A program made the position numbers and the translations under genes. Positions 45,762 through 54,906 of a DNA stretch of 64,000 nt are shown here, piece by piece. The stretch comes from Bradyrhizobium vignae. Lineage in GTDB: Bacteria > Pseudomonadota > Alphaproteobacteria > Rhizobiales > Xanthobacteraceae. Every line of letters begins with the position of its first letter. Position 1 is the stretch's first letter. The stretch lies in contig NZ_RDQF01000007.1 in the NCBI RefSeq assembly GCF_004114425.1, forward strand, positions 1 through 64,000, given 5' to 3'. The notes under the pieces are model-generated. The model did not search any database, was not told the DNA's origin, and saw nothing but the letters and a program-made list of their open reading frames with translations.

Positions 45762-46484
45762 TCACCAAAGATAGAAGAATGCAAAGATGAACACCCACAC
45801 GAGATCGACGAAGTGCCAGTACAGGCCCGTGATCTCGACGATCTCGTAATACCCCTTGCGGCTCGTGAAGAAGCCGCGCCTCTCGACGTCGAAGTCGCCG
45901 CGAAAGACCTTCCGCGCAATGGCGATCAGGAAGATCACGCCGATCGTCACATGGGTGCCGTGGAAGCCGGTGATCATGAAGAAGCTCGCGCCAAATTGCG
46001 GGGCACCCCATGGATTGCCCCAGGGCCGGACGCCCTCCATGATCAGCTTGGTCCATTCGAAGGCCTGCATTCCGACGAAGGTTGCGCCGAAGGCTGCAGT
46101 GACCAGCATCAGGATTGCGGTTCTCACGCGATCGCGGCGGTAGCCGAAATTGACGGCCATCGCCATGGTGCCGCTGCTGCTGATCAGGATGAACGTCATG
46201 ATGGCGATCAGGATCAGCGGAATGTGCTTGCCGGCGATGTTGAGAGCGAAGACTTCGCTGGGATTCGGCCACGGCACGGTCGTCGACATGCGCGCCGTCA
46301 TGTAGGAGAGCAGGAAGCAACTGAAGATGAAGGTGTCGCTGAGGAGGAAGATCCACATCATGGCCTTGCCCCAGGACACGTTCTTGAAGGCGCGCTGATC
46401 GGACGCCCAATCGGCGGCGATGCCGCGCCAGCCTTCAAGCCGCGCAGGCGATTGGCCCGGATCTGTCAGCAGGGTCTCAGCCAT
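45762..46484 (-). CDS. coxP: Cytochrome c oxidase subunit III (CoxP-like)
   Basis: This 240-residue protein has about seven hydrophobic helices. The N-terminal KAMMWIFLLSDTFIFSCFLLSYMTARM and the C-terminal MITGFHGTHVTIGVIFLIAIARKVF ... YYEIVEITGLYWHFVDLVWVFIFAFFYLW are subunit III signatures (HGTHV, YWHFVDLVW). The start at 46484 has GGGAGGCGAG upstream; upstream in-frame sequence overlaps the other subunit III gene. It is one of two subunit III-type genes in the cluster, as in the coxMNOP operon of Bradyrhizobium japonicum; the letter assigned is by gene order. Confidence 0.88.
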   Translation of the reverse strand: MAETLLTDPGQSPARLEGWRGIAADWASDQRAFKNVSWGKAMMWIFLLSDTFIFSCFLLSYMTARMSTTVPWPNPSEVFALNIAGKHIPLILIAIMTFILISSSGTMAMAVNFGYRRDRVRTAILMLVTAAFGATFVGMQAFEWTKLIMEGVRPWGNPWGAPQFGASFFMITGFHGTHVTIGVIFLIAIARKVFRGDFDVERRGFFTSRKGYYEIVEITGLYWHFVDLVWVFIFAFFYLW

Positions 46485-46498
46485 CTGGTCTCGCCTCC

Positions 46499-47203
46499 CT
46501 AGCTCAGCAATTGGCGGCAGATGTTGACGAAATCGTCGGTCCAGCCCGTGAGAAGACCGAGCAGGACGAGCCAGACCAGCAGCAGGAAGTGCCAGTAGAT
46601 GGCGCACAGCTCCGCGCTCAAGCGCATCTCGGCGATCTCGGCGCCGCGCCACATCTTGGCCGAGGTTCTGCCCAAGGCCACCAGACCGCCCGTCAGATGC
46701 AGCCCGTGCACTGCGGTCAACAGGTAGAAGAACGAGTTCGCCGGGTTGGACGCCACCAAATATCCGGCGGCCCCGAGCCGTTGCCAGGCCAGGAGCTGTC
46801 CGGCGAGGAAAATCACGGCGGATGCTCCGCCCGCGAGCAGACCGATCATGACGCCTTCCGCATCGTATCGTCGCGCGGCCACGTAGGACCATTGCAGCGC
46901 GACACTGCTCATGACCAGGACACCCGTGTTGACCCACAGCAGCCGCGGTACCGGCAGCGGCCGCCAGTCCGCCACGCTCATGCGCATCGAGTAGGCGCTG
47001 ATGAAGAGGACGAATAACGCGCTCGCGACAGCGAGAAACACGCCAAGTCCCACCTTCGCTGCCGGCCAGACCATGGCATCGCCGCCGGGGAAGTCACCGA
47101 CCGGGCCTTCCTCCAGCCAGGGCTTGGCCGTCAGCCGCTGCTGCGACAGCCACCATCCGGCGATCACCGCAAGCACTGCCAGGAACAGGATGATGGCGCT
47201 CAC
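46499..47203 (-). CDS. coxO: Second cytochrome c oxidase subunit III-like protein (CoxO-like)
   Basis: This 234-residue membrane protein has about seven helices. Its C-terminal half carries NSFFYLLTAVHGLHLTGGLVAL and LCAIYWHFLLLVWLVLLGLLTGW, matching subunit III signatures, while the N-terminal half is more divergent. Its ATG overlaps the subunit I stop by four bases. Two subunit III-type genes following subunit I is the arrangement described for coxMNOP. What the second copy does is not known to me. Confidence 0.85.
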   Translation of the reverse strand: MSAIILFLAVLAVIAGWWLSQQRLTAKPWLEEGPVGDFPGGDAMVWPAAKVGLGVFLAVASALFVLFISAYSMRMSVADWRPLPVPRLLWVNTGVLVMSSVALQWSYVAARRYDAEGVMIGLLAGGASAVIFLAGQLLAWQRLGAAGYLVASNPANSFFYLLTAVHGLHLTGGLVALGRTSAKMWRGAEIAEMRLSAELCAIYWHFLLLVWLVLLGLLTGWTDDFVNICRQLLS

Positions 47204-48978
47204 GAAGCGGCTCCCTGAGCGAGCTGCGTCGCGCGCGGCGGCTGGTTCTGCGGAATGAAGTCCTCGGCGGCGCCGGGCACGCTGTAGTCATAGGCCCAGC
47301 GGTACACGACCGGGAGCTCCTTGCCCCAATTGCCGTGCCCTGGGGGCGTCTCCGGCGTCTGCCACTCCAGTGTCGTCGCCCGCCACGGGTTGCCGCCTGA
47401 GGGCTCACCTTTGAACAAGCTCCAAGCAAGGTTGAACAGGAACACCATCTGGCTGAAGCCGACGGTCAAGGCCACCACGGAGATGAACGCGTTCAGCGAA
47501 TGGGCCGAAGACGGGATGAACGTCGCATCCCCGAGTTCGAAATACCGGCGCGGAACCCCGAGCAGTCCGAGATAGTGCATGGGGAAGAAGATCAGGTAGG
47601 CACCCAAGAAGGTGACCCAGAAGTGAAACTTGCCCAGGGTCTCGTTCAACATCCGTCCCGTGACCTTGGGGTACCAATGATAGATCGCGCCGAGCACGAC
47701 CATGATCGGTGCCACGCCCATCACCATGTGGAAATGCGCGACCACGAACATGGTATCCGAGAGCGGTACGTCGACGACGACGTTGCCGAGGAAGAGGCCG
47801 GTGAGCCCGCCGTTCACGAAGGTGATGATGAAGCCGAGCGCGAACAGCATCGGCACCGTGAGGTGAATGTCGCCGCGCCAAAGCGTCAGCACCCAGTTGT
47901 AGACCTTGATGGCGGTGGGGATCGCGATGATGAGCGTCGTGGTGGCGAAGAAGTACCCGAATTGCGGGAACATGCCGCTCACATACATGTGGTGCGCCCA
48001 TACGATGAAGCTCAGCGCGCCGATGGCCACGATCGCCCAGACCATCATGCGGTAACCAAAGATGTTCTTGCGCGCATGCGTGCTGATCAGATCGGAGACG
48101 ATGCCGAAGGCGGGCAGGGCGACGATGTAGACTTCGGGATGGCCAAAGAACCAGAACAGGTGCTGGAAGAGCAGCGGGCTGCCGCCGCCATATTTCGACA
48201 GCGTGCCCATCTCGACGAGCGAAGGCATGAAGAAGCTGGTGCCCAAAAGACGGTCGAGCAGCAGCATGACCGAGGCAACGAACAGTGCAGGGAATGCCAA
48301 GAGCGCCATGACGGTCGCCGTGAAAATGCCCCAGACCGTCAGGGGCAGGCGCATCAACGTCATGCCGCGGGTGCGCGCCTGCAGCACCGTCACCACATAG
48401 TTCAGCCCGCCCATCGTGAAGCCGATGATGAACAGGATCAGGGACGACATCATGAGAATGATGCCCCAATCCTGCCCTGGCGTTCCGGACAGGATTGCTT
48501 GCGGCGGGTAGAGCGTCCAGCCGGCGCCGGTGGGGCCGCCGGGCACGAAGAATGTCGAGGCCAGCACCAGGACTGCGAGCAGGTAGACCCAATAGCTCAG
48601 CATGTTCACATACGGAAAGACCATGTCCCGGGCGCCGACCATCAGCGGGATCAGGTAGTTGCCGAATCCGCCCAGGAACAACGCGGTGAGCAGATAGATC
48701 ACCATGATCATCCCGTGCATGGTGATGAACTGGAGGTACTGATTGGCATCGATGAAAGAGAAGGTGCCGGGGAATCCCAGTTGCAACCGCATCAGCCACG
48801 ACAGCACCAGGGCCACGAGCCCGATGGCGGTCGCGGTCAGCGAATACTGGACGGCGATTACCTTGGCGTCCTGCGAGAAGACATACCGTGTCCACCAGCT
48901 CCGCGGATGATAGAGCTCGACATCGGGTACTTCGGCAGGCGGGATGCCGCGGATCCCTTCATATGGAATATCGACCAT
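47200..48978 (-). CDS. coxN: Cytochrome c oxidase subunit I (CoxN-like, haem-copper type A)
   Basis: This 592-residue protein with 12 or more helices binds the low-spin haem and the haem-CuB oxygen-reducing site. The haem His is in TMHGMIMVIYLL, the CuB His-Tyr crosslink in FWFFGHPEVYIVALPAFG (HPEVY with the D-channel Glu, type A1), HHMYVSG, and the haem His pair in VVAHFHMVMG. The K-channel region is present. The start at 48978 has GAGGAGG upstream. This would be an aa3-type oxidase additional to the main one, assuming the organism is Bradyrhizobium. Confidence 0.95.
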   Translation of the reverse strand: MVDIPYEGIRGIPPAEVPDVELYHPRSWWTRYVFSQDAKVIAVQYSLTATAIGLVALVLSWLMRLQLGFPGTFSFIDANQYLQFITMHGMIMVIYLLTALFLGGFGNYLIPLMVGARDMVFPYVNMLSYWVYLLAVLVLASTFFVPGGPTGAGWTLYPPQAILSGTPGQDWGIILMMSSLILFIIGFTMGGLNYVVTVLQARTRGMTLMRLPLTVWGIFTATVMALLAFPALFVASVMLLLDRLLGTSFFMPSLVEMGTLSKYGGGSPLLFQHLFWFFGHPEVYIVALPAFGIVSDLISTHARKNIFGYRMMVWAIVAIGALSFIVWAHHMYVSGMFPQFGYFFATTTLIIAIPTAIKVYNWVLTLWRGDIHLTVPMLFALGFIITFVNGGLTGLFLGNVVVDVPLSDTMFVVAHFHMVMGVAPIMVVLGAIYHWYPKVTGRMLNETLGKFHFWVTFLGAYLIFFPMHYLGLLGVPRRYFELGDATFIPSSAHSLNAFISVVALTVGFSQMVFLFNLAWSLFKGEPSGGNPWRATTLEWQTPETPPGHGNWGKELPVVYRWAYDYSVPGAAEDFIPQNQPPRATQLAQGAAS

Positions 48979-49056
48979 AAAAACCTCCTCGGTCGTTTCC
49001 ATCGGGGATGAGGCCCGGCCTCATTGCACCCGATCCATCTTCGCGGCGGCAGCTTG

Positions 49057-49890
49057 CTACTTGCCGCCGGGTTGATACGTCGCCTTCACGACGGCTTTTG
49101 CCGGCGATAATTCTGCGAACGTCTTTTGTTGCTCCAGCCAGGCGTGATATTCACGCTCTTCGTCGACGATGACCTTGGCGCGCATCTGATAGTGAGCTGC
49201 GCCGCAAAGCTCCGCACAGAGAACATCGAACGTTCCGGTTCGGATCGGCGTTATCCAGAAGTAGGTCACCATGCCCGGAACCATGTCCATCTTGGCCCGG
49301 AATTCGGGCACGTAGAAATCGTGCAGGACATCAACCGAGCGGAGGAGAACCTTGACCGGCTTGCCTACTTGAAGGTGCAGGTCGCCGTTCTCGATGACGA
49401 CGTCGTCCTGCGCGTGTTGGTCGTCACGATTGAGACCCATCGGATTGTCGGAAGCGATGTTGCGGACATCGGTTGTGCCCAGCTGCCCATCCTTGCCCGG
49501 AAGGCGGAAGCTCCACTGCCATTGCTGGCCCATGACCTCGACCTCGGTGGCATCCGCAGGCACCGTCACGAACTGGTGCCAGACCACGAGGCCAGGCGCC
49601 AGCATGGCTGCGACGCCGACGCCGGTCCCGACGCTCAGCCACCATTCGAGCCTTTTGTTTTCCGGATTGTAGTCGGCCCGTCTTCCCTCCTTGTGGTGAA
49701 AGCGGAAGACGCAGTAAGCCATGAAGGCGATCACCGCGACGAAAACGAAGCCCGTGATCCAGAACGTGATGTTGATGGTGTGGTCGATATAGGCCCAGTT
49801 GGTTGCGATCGGCGTCCACCACCACGGGCTGTAGATATGAAACAGCACCGAGCCGATCGCGACCAGAAGCAGTATCAGTGCGACAGCCAT
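49057..49890 (-). CDS. coxM: Cytochrome c oxidase subunit II with CuA site (CoxM-like)
   Basis: This 277-residue protein has two N-terminal membrane helices (about residues 1-20 and 38-62) and a periplasmic cupredoxin domain. All CuA ligands are visible: His in VDVLHDFYVPEFRAKMD, then CAELCGAAHYQM with two Cys, the bridging Glu carbonyl, His and Met. It accepts electrons from cytochrome c and passes them to subunit I. The order II-I-III-III matches B. japonicum coxMNOP. The start is ATG 49890; the divergent gap upstream should hold the promoter. Confidence 0.94.
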   Translation of the reverse strand: MAVALILLLVAIGSVLFHIYSPWWWTPIATNWAYIDHTINITFWITGFVFVAVIAFMAYCVFRFHHKEGRRADYNPENKRLEWWLSVGTGVGVAAMLAPGLVVWHQFVTVPADATEVEVMGQQWQWSFRLPGKDGQLGTTDVRNIASDNPMGLNRDDQHAQDDVVIENGDLHLQVGKPVKVLLRSVDVLHDFYVPEFRAKMDMVPGMVTYFWITPIRTGTFDVLCAELCGAAHYQMRAKVIVDEEREYHAWLEQQKTFAELSPAKAVVKATYQPGGK

Positions 49891-50423
49891 CCTGATCCAT
49901 CCTTGCCATCGAAGGCTACGGATACGAATCCAGGGCGGAGCTCATGTCTGTCGCGATGGCTGGCCTTTCTGGTTGGCATCTATGCCATCGCCGGCCTCTT
50001 GCTTCGCCCATTCCACTGGTCGCGAAATTCAAGAGAACGCTCGCGACCATCAACTCTAAGGGCGTCTGCGTCTAAAATGATCCCAGCCTGATCCGGCGTC
50101 AATAGAGCAGTGTAGGTGCCCCAAAGTGGTGCGATAGCCAGGCTGGGCAAACCGACAAAGCATGAGGTGCGCATGTCGCGTCTTGGTGGTGCAATGCACA
50201 AGTCGGTGCTGGTGCACAATTCACCCAACCGTGAGTGCAGCCATGCCCCGCGCGCGCTAAGCTTGGGAGGTAAGGTCGCGACGGGTTCCGTCCGGCCAGG
50301 CTCGTTCGCTGAACCTGGGTTGCCGTACCTGACCCATCGCGTTTCCTGCTCGTCCGGCGGACACGCGTGGCTGGAAAGCGCGTGTTGTCGAAAACCGCGA
50401 TCTTCAGCACGGGAGGTCCGTCC
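49891..50423. other. Divergent promoter region between coxM and the DUF2189 gene
   Basis: This 533-base stretch has no supported gene. I looked for FixK-type TTGAT-N4-ATCAA palindromes, which would fit an oxidase cluster, and saw none with both halves. A purine-rich GGGAGG just before 50424 is the ribosome-binding site of the next gene. Open frames here have no domain signal. Confidence 0.55.
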
Positions 50424-51329
50424 ATGGCCACTCTCTACTCCCACCACATCGTCAGGCGGCACGTATTCGGTGAAGCAGCCTCGTATCCCATTCGCAAGAT
50501 CAGCTTGTCCGACCTGATCGAGGCCCTGCGCCTGGGCTGGGAGGATTTCCAGGCGATGCCGAGTCACGCGATCGTCGTGTGCCTGATTTATCCCGTTCTC
50601 GGTCTCGTCCTGTTCAGGATGGTGCTCGGCTATTCGGTGCTGCCGCTACTGTTTCCGCTGGCCGCCGGCTTTGCCTTGATCGGTCCTTTTGCTGCGATCG
50701 GTCTCTACGAACTCAGCCGCCGTCGTGAGCGCGGCGAGGAGGTCGAAGCGTGGGATGCGATCAAGGTGCTGCGCGCACCGTCGTTCGGCGCCATGATCGA
50801 ACTCGGCGTGCTCCTGCTGGTCCTGTTCGGGGCCTGGATCGGCGTCGCGAACGCGATCTATGTCTCAATCTTCGGTCATGCGGCGGCCGCAAGCATCCCC
50901 GACTTCGCAACGCGCGTGCTGACGACGCCGGAAGGTTGGTCGCTCATCATCATCGGTTGCGGTGTCGGCTTCCTGTTTGCGGTTGTGGCATTGTGCGTCA
51001 GCGTCGTGTCATTTCCATTGATGCTCGACCGGCATGCGACCGCGATCGACGCGATCCGCACCTCGCTGCGAGCGGTGGCGGCGAATCCGGTTGCGATGGC
51101 CGGATGGGGCCTCATCGTGGCGGCGCTGCTCGTGATCGGCTCGCTGCCGCTCTTCGTCGGTCTCGCCGTCGTCCTTCCGGTGCTCGGTCATGCCACCTGG
51201 CATCTCTATCGGCGGATGGTCGAGCCCAATCCGAATCCACCGGACGCACCGCCGCCGCCCCCGAGGGGCAGGCGCTACGCAGCAGACTTTCCGGCCAATC
51301 TCTTCCCGTGGAGCCGCGAGGGCGAGTAG
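50424..51329 (+). CDS. DUF2189 family membrane protein
   Basis: This 301-residue protein has six predicted helices: MPSHAIVVCLIYPVLGLVLF, LLPLLFPLAAGFALIGPFAAIGLYELSRRRERGE and further pairs, ending in a Pro-rich cytoplasmic tail (NPNPPDAPPPPPRGRR). This matches DUF2189, of unknown function. It is divergent from the oxidase operon and such proteins are often encoded near cytochrome oxidase genes, which suggests but does not prove a link. Confidence 0.85.
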   Translation: MATLYSHHIVRRHVFGEAASYPIRKISLSDLIEALRLGWEDFQAMPSHAIVVCLIYPVLGLVLFRMVLGYSVLPLLFPLAAGFALIGPFAAIGLYELSRRRERGEEVEAWDAIKVLRAPSFGAMIELGVLLLVLFGAWIGVANAIYVSIFGHAAAASIPDFATRVLTTPEGWSLIIIGCGVGFLFAVVALCVSVVSFPLMLDRHATAIDAIRTSLRAVAANPVAMAGWGLIVAALLVIGSLPLFVGLAVVLPVLGHATWHLYRRMVEPNPNPPDAPPPPPRGRRYAADFPANLFPWSREGE

Positions 51330-51382
51330 TAGCGCGCGCTTGAGGGATAACGGTTGCGAGTAAGACGTGCGATTGTGGATTG

Positions 51383-51479
51383 CTGCATCATCCGCGAAAC
51401 AGATGATGCAGTACCCTGCGGCACTGCTTGTGTGCACGGCGTACTGGATGCCCCGCCTTCGCGGGGCATGACAGTAAAA
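51383..51479. repeat. Family C repeat: two adjacent hairpins
   Basis: A perfect 10-bp inverted repeat CTGCATCATC (51383-51392) / GATGATGCAG (51402-51411) with a 9-nt loop is followed by a second hairpin TGCCCCGC (51449-51456) / GCGGGGCA (51461-51468) with loop CTTC. The pair sits between converging DUF2189 and DUF2865 genes and may end transcription in both directions, though T runs are absent. Confidence 0.65.
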
Positions 51480-51489
51480 GCAGGGCTGC

Positions 51490-52680
51490 CTACTTCTGCT
51501 GCTGCGGCAAGAAGGTTGGACCGACCGAGCGGATCGGCTTGTTCTCGGAGTTGACAGCGGGGGCCGTCTCCGCCGGCGGCGTTGCAGGTGCAGTCGCCGT
51601 GGTTGGCGCGGGAGCCGCGCCCTTCTTGGCATTGGCAGGCGTGCCCTTGTTGAGCCGCTGCTGCTGCATCTTCCTGGCGCTCTCCTCGGTGACGATGATA
51701 TCGCCCTGCTGCTCGGCTGCGGCCTTGTCGTCGGCTGATTTCAGCGCATCCGCCCAGGTCTGGCCCGCTGCCTTGCAGGAGCAGGACGGGTTGAACTCGC
51801 TGCGGAATTTGAACGCGGTCGGCAGCGCCGTGTAGGGCTGGCCGCCGATCGAGACCGCCGAGTTCATGTCCTCGCCGGGATTGCGATGAGTGTAGAGCAC
51901 GGCTTCGGCCGCCGGGCACAGCGCCTTGCAGGTCTTCTCATCGTCGGGAAAGCGCGCCGGCACGGTCGCAAACGAGATCGGGAAATAGGCACCGTCGCAG
52001 GTGCGCACGCACACCGTGCGGAAGGTGCCGGATTGCGGGCCGAGATCGGAGGGCGGCACGGCTTGCGGATTGTTCGGGTTGTTGCCGCCGCCGAACAAAT
52101 TGCTCAGGAAGTTGCCGCCGCCTTGCGACTGCGCGGCATTGGCATATTGCGGGCCGCAATTGTTCTGCGCCAGCGCCAACAGGACCGAACGGCGCTGGTT
52201 GTCGCGCTCCGGGCTGAAGCCGCCGGGGCCACCGCCGCGCAGCCGTTCGAGATTGCCGGTGATCTGGTCCAGATTGGCGCGCATTTGCTGGATCTGGGTG
52301 TTCACCGGGCCACACTGCGCCGACTGGCCGTTGAACAGCGAAAAGAAGCCGGAGGAGTCGCAGCCCATGCGCTTGGCCTGCATGGTGACGCGATCCAGCT
52401 CGGCCTGCTGCTTGGCCTGGGAATCCTGATAGCGGCGGATCTGCTCTTCGCGCGCGGGGTCACCACCGCCGCCGCCACGATCGAGCGCGGCGAGCTGGCC
52501 TTCCAGCCGCGCGCACATCGGGTTCGGTCCGAGCCCGTTCTGGCCCGGCTGAGGCGGCGGGCCAGGCGGGCCAGCCTGCGCCAAAGCGCCATTGGCGAGC
52601 ATGACGGTGCTCAGGAGCACGGTGCAGGCAAGGAGGGAGCGGGCACGGGAGAGAGACAAAAATTCAGGCATATCCGCCAT
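51490..52680 (-). CDS. DUF2865 family secreted protein
   Basis: This protein of about 396 residues has a signal peptide (LLACTVLLSTVMLANGALAQA), a Gly/Pro-rich and helical middle, and the DUF2865 core with paired Cys motifs: TVCVRTCDGAYFPISFATVPARFPDDEKTCKALCPAAEAVLY and RSEFNPSCSCKAAGQTWADALK. The disulfide-rich fold is likely periplasmic or outer surface; function is unknown. The start is either ATG 52680 (MADMPEF) or ATG 52671 (MPEF). A low-complexity Ala/Thr/Pro C-terminal tail follows. Confidence 0.85.
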   Translation of the reverse strand: MADMPEFLSLSRARSLLACTVLLSTVMLANGALAQAGPPGPPPQPGQNGLGPNPMCARLEGQLAALDRGGGGGDPAREEQIRRYQDSQAKQQAELDRVTMQAKRMGCDSSGFFSLFNGQSAQCGPVNTQIQQMRANLDQITGNLERLRGGGPGGFSPERDNQRRSVLLALAQNNCGPQYANAAQSQGGGNFLSNLFGGGNNPNNPQAVPPSDLGPQSGTFRTVCVRTCDGAYFPISFATVPARFPDDEKTCKALCPAAEAVLYTHRNPGEDMNSAVSIGGQPYTALPTAFKFRSEFNPSCSCKAAGQTWADALKSADDKAAAEQQGDIIVTEESARKMQQQRLNKGTPANAKKGAAPAPTTATAPATPPAETAPAVNSENKPIRSVGPTFLPQQQK

Positions 52681-52811
52681 TCTAGCGAGGTCACGGCCCA
52701 GCGTGATCTGGGGGGCCGAAGCGCGCCCTCCCAATAGCCGCTTCCTGCGGCATCGTCACGTCGTTTCAGGGACCAAAGACCGGTCCTAAGGTCCACCAGC
52801 TCCGAGGGAAT

Positions 52812-53117
52812 TCAGCGCTGGCAGGTGATTGCGACATATTCGTCGCAACGGCCATGGGAGCAGTTTGCGCCAGTTTTGGGGACGGAGCCGGTAATTTCGT
52901 CGGGATCGACCCGGCGATAGGCCGAGGCTATCGCAAAATCTCGTGACTGACAGTAGGTGCGCGCAGCGGATGCACCGCATTTGTCGCCTTTGGCCAGGCA
53001 CTGGTCGACGCCGTAGCCATCCGCCTGATTGGCAATGATGAAAACGCGGGTCTCGGCGCAAGCGCGGGGTGCTGCAAGGATCGCGGCGCTGAAAGTGAGC
53101 GCGAGCAGGGATCGCAT
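52812..53117 (-). CDS. Small secreted cysteine-rich hypothetical protein
   Basis: This 101-residue protein has a signal peptide (MRSLLALTFSAAILAAPRACA) and six further Cys: QCLAKGDKCGASAARTYCQSRD and GANCSHGRCDEYVAITCQR, suggesting three disulfides in the periplasm. No family is recognised. It lies upstream of the DUF2865 gene on the same strand (131-base gap), both being exported Cys-rich proteins. Confidence 0.75.
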   Translation of the reverse strand: MRSLLALTFSAAILAAPRACAETRVFIIANQADGYGVDQCLAKGDKCGASAARTYCQSRDFAIASAYRRVDPDEITGSVPKTGANCSHGRCDEYVAITCQR

Positions 53118-53141
53118 GAAAATACCGAGGCTAAAAATGGA

Positions 53142-53192
53142 GGAACCGCTGGTTCCAGAATGGCCTCAAATGGTTAGGGGATCATGAACCAT
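53142..53192. repeat. Two short palindromes upstream of cysS
   Basis: GGAACC-GCT-GGTTCC at 53142-53156 is followed by ATGGTT (53170-53175) and AACCAT (53187-53192). They lie in the 291-bp gap between the small secreted gene (minus) and cysS (plus), so they could be operators or small repeats. The rest of the gap shows no gene. Confidence 0.35.
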
Positions 53193-53408
53193 CAGGGCGG
53201 GCCGCGCGCTTTGCGGAGAAAAAACGGCATTTCCGCGGCTCTTGACGCCGGGGCCCGTGGTGGCCCATATGTGACCGCATGAACGGTCTCCTCGCCATTT
53301 GCGCCATTTGCCGCGAGATTACGAGCTAGCGATTCGCTGGCTGGAGCCGTCTTTTCTCAAACACATTGAGAGCCTTGGACGCCCGGCCAACAGCCGACGG
53401 GTATCCAT

Positions 53409-54791
53409 ATGGAATTGCGCCTTCACGATACGCTGACGAGGGAAAAGCGGACCTTTGTACCGCTCGATCCGAAGAACGTCCGCATGTATGTCTGCGGACC
53501 GACCGTCTACGACTTCGCCCATATCGGCAATGCGCGGCCGGTGATCGTGTTCGACGTGCTGTTTCGGCTGCTGCGCCATCGCTATGGCGAAGCGAACGTC
53601 AAATATGTCCGTAACATCACCGACGTCGACGACAAGATCAACGACCGCGCCGCGCGCGATTTCCCGGGCCTGCCGCTGAACGAGGCCATCCGCAAGGTCA
53701 CCGAGCAGACCGGCAAGCAGTTTCACGCCGACGTCGATGCGCTCGGCGCGCTTCGGCCGACCGTGGAGCCGCGCGCGACCGAGCATATCGGCGAGATGCG
53801 CGAGATCATCGAAAAGCTGATCGCCGGCGGCTTTGCCTATGTCGCCGAGGACCATGTGCTGTTCTCGCCGCAGGCCATGAACGCGGCCAATGCCGGCCTG
53901 CCGCGTTACGGCGCGCTGTCCAACCGCTCACTGGACGAGATGGTCGCGGGCGCCCGCGTCGATGTCGCGCCATACAAGAAGGGCAATACCGATTTCGTGC
54001 TGTGGAAGCCGTCCAAGCCGGGCGAGCCGTCATGGCCCTCGCCGGCCGGTATCGCCGCGCAGGGGCGTCCGGGCTGGCACATCGAGTGCTCGGCCATGGC
54101 CTGGAAGCATCTCGGCGAGCACTTTGACATCCATGGTGGCGGCATCGATCTCGTGTTTCCGCACCACGAGAACGAGGTCGCTCAGACCTGCTGCGCCTTC
54201 CACCAGCAGCGCATGGCAAACTATTGGATGCACAATGGCTTCCTGCAGGTCGAGAGCGAGAAGATGTCGAAGTCGCTCGGCAACTTCATCACGATCCACG
54301 AACTGCTCAAGGACTGGCCGGGTGAGGTGCTGCGCCTCAACATGCTGAAGACGCATTACCGCTCGCCAATCGACTGGACCATGAAGTCGCTCGAGGAGAG
54401 CGCCAAGACGCTCGACGACTGGTACCGCATCGCGGCCGACGCCGTGCCGGGCGAGCCGGATGCGTCGGTGGTCGAACCGCTGCTCGATGACCTCAATACG
54501 CCGCAGGCGATCGCGGCGCTGCACGGCCTGCGCGGCAACGATATCGCGGGTCTTGCGGGCTCGTTGCGGCTGCTCGGATTCCTGGCCGAGAGCGCGGCGC
54601 AGTGGGAAAGGCGCAAGCAGCAGGCGAGCGGCGTCGATGCCAAGGAAGTCGAGCGTCTGATCGCCGAGCGGACGGCCGCCCGTGGCCGCAAGGATTTCAA
54701 GGAGTCCGACCGCATCCGCGATCTGCTCGCTGCGATGGGCGTTGCGATCAAGGACTCCAAGGAAGGCACGACCTGGGAGATCGCGCGATGA
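53409..54791 (+). CDS. cysS: Cysteinyl-tRNA synthetase
   Basis: This 460-residue class I enzyme charges tRNA-Cys. The HIGH-type motif is [15 protein letters not shown] (with zinc Cys29), the second zinc-binding group is GWHIECSAM and [10 protein letters not shown], and the ATP loop is [10 protein letters not shown]. Length is normal. The C-terminal domain (from about residue 335) ends with a Lys/Arg-rich helix. A run of coupled small genes follows: the next ATG overlaps its stop by four bases. Confidence 0.96.
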   Translation: MELRLHDTLTREKRTFVPLDPKNVRMYVCGPTVYDFAHIGNARPVIVFDVLFRLLRHRYGEANVKYVRNITDVDDKINDRAARDFPGLPLNEAIRKVTEQTGKQFHADVDALGALRPTVEPRATEHIGEMREIIEKLIAGGFAYVAEDHVLFSPQAMNAANAGLPRYGALSNRSLDEMVAGARVDVAPYKKGNTDFVLWKPSKPGEPSWPSPAGIAAQGRPGWHIECSAMAWKHLGEHFDIHGGGIDLVFPHHENEVAQTCCAFHQQRMANYWMHNGFLQVESEKMSKSLGNFITIHELLKDWPGEVLRLNMLKTHYRSPIDWTMKSLEESAKTLDDWYRIAADAVPGEPDASVVEPLLDDLNTPQAIAALHGLRGNDIAGLAGSLRLLGFLAESAAQWERRKQQASGVDAKEVERLIAERTAARGRKDFKESDRIRDLLAAMGVAIKDSKEGTTWEIAR

Positions 54792-54901
54792 AGCGGCCCG
54801 ACACGCCGTTTCCGCGGCACTGGCTCTACTACATCGCGCTGAAGATCGCGCTGCTCGCCGGCGCGGTGGCGATCGTGCTCAAGCTCTATGGGATGTGGTG
54901 A
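54788..54901 (+). CDS. 37-residue single-helix membrane peptide
   Basis: This very short gene starts at the ATG that overlaps the cysS stop (ATGA, 54788-54791) and ends at TGA 54899-54901. The product has a basic, Pro-rich N-terminus ([12 protein letters not shown]) and one hydrophobic helix ([22 protein letters not shown]). Coupling to cysS, near-exclusive G/C at third codon positions and a sensible topology make it a likely real small membrane protein. Function unknown. Confidence 0.65.
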   Translation: MKRPDTPFPRHWLYYIALKIALLAGAVAIVLKLYGMW

Positions 54902-54906
54902 GGACG

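Noticed and set aside
47500..49011. A 503-codon frame opposite the subunit I gene
   Set aside because: Antisense shadow of coxN; product is a charged low-complexity sequence.
49891..50423. FixK-type site before the oxidase operon
   Set aside because: I looked for TTGAT-N4-ATCAA like palindromes and found no pair with both halves.
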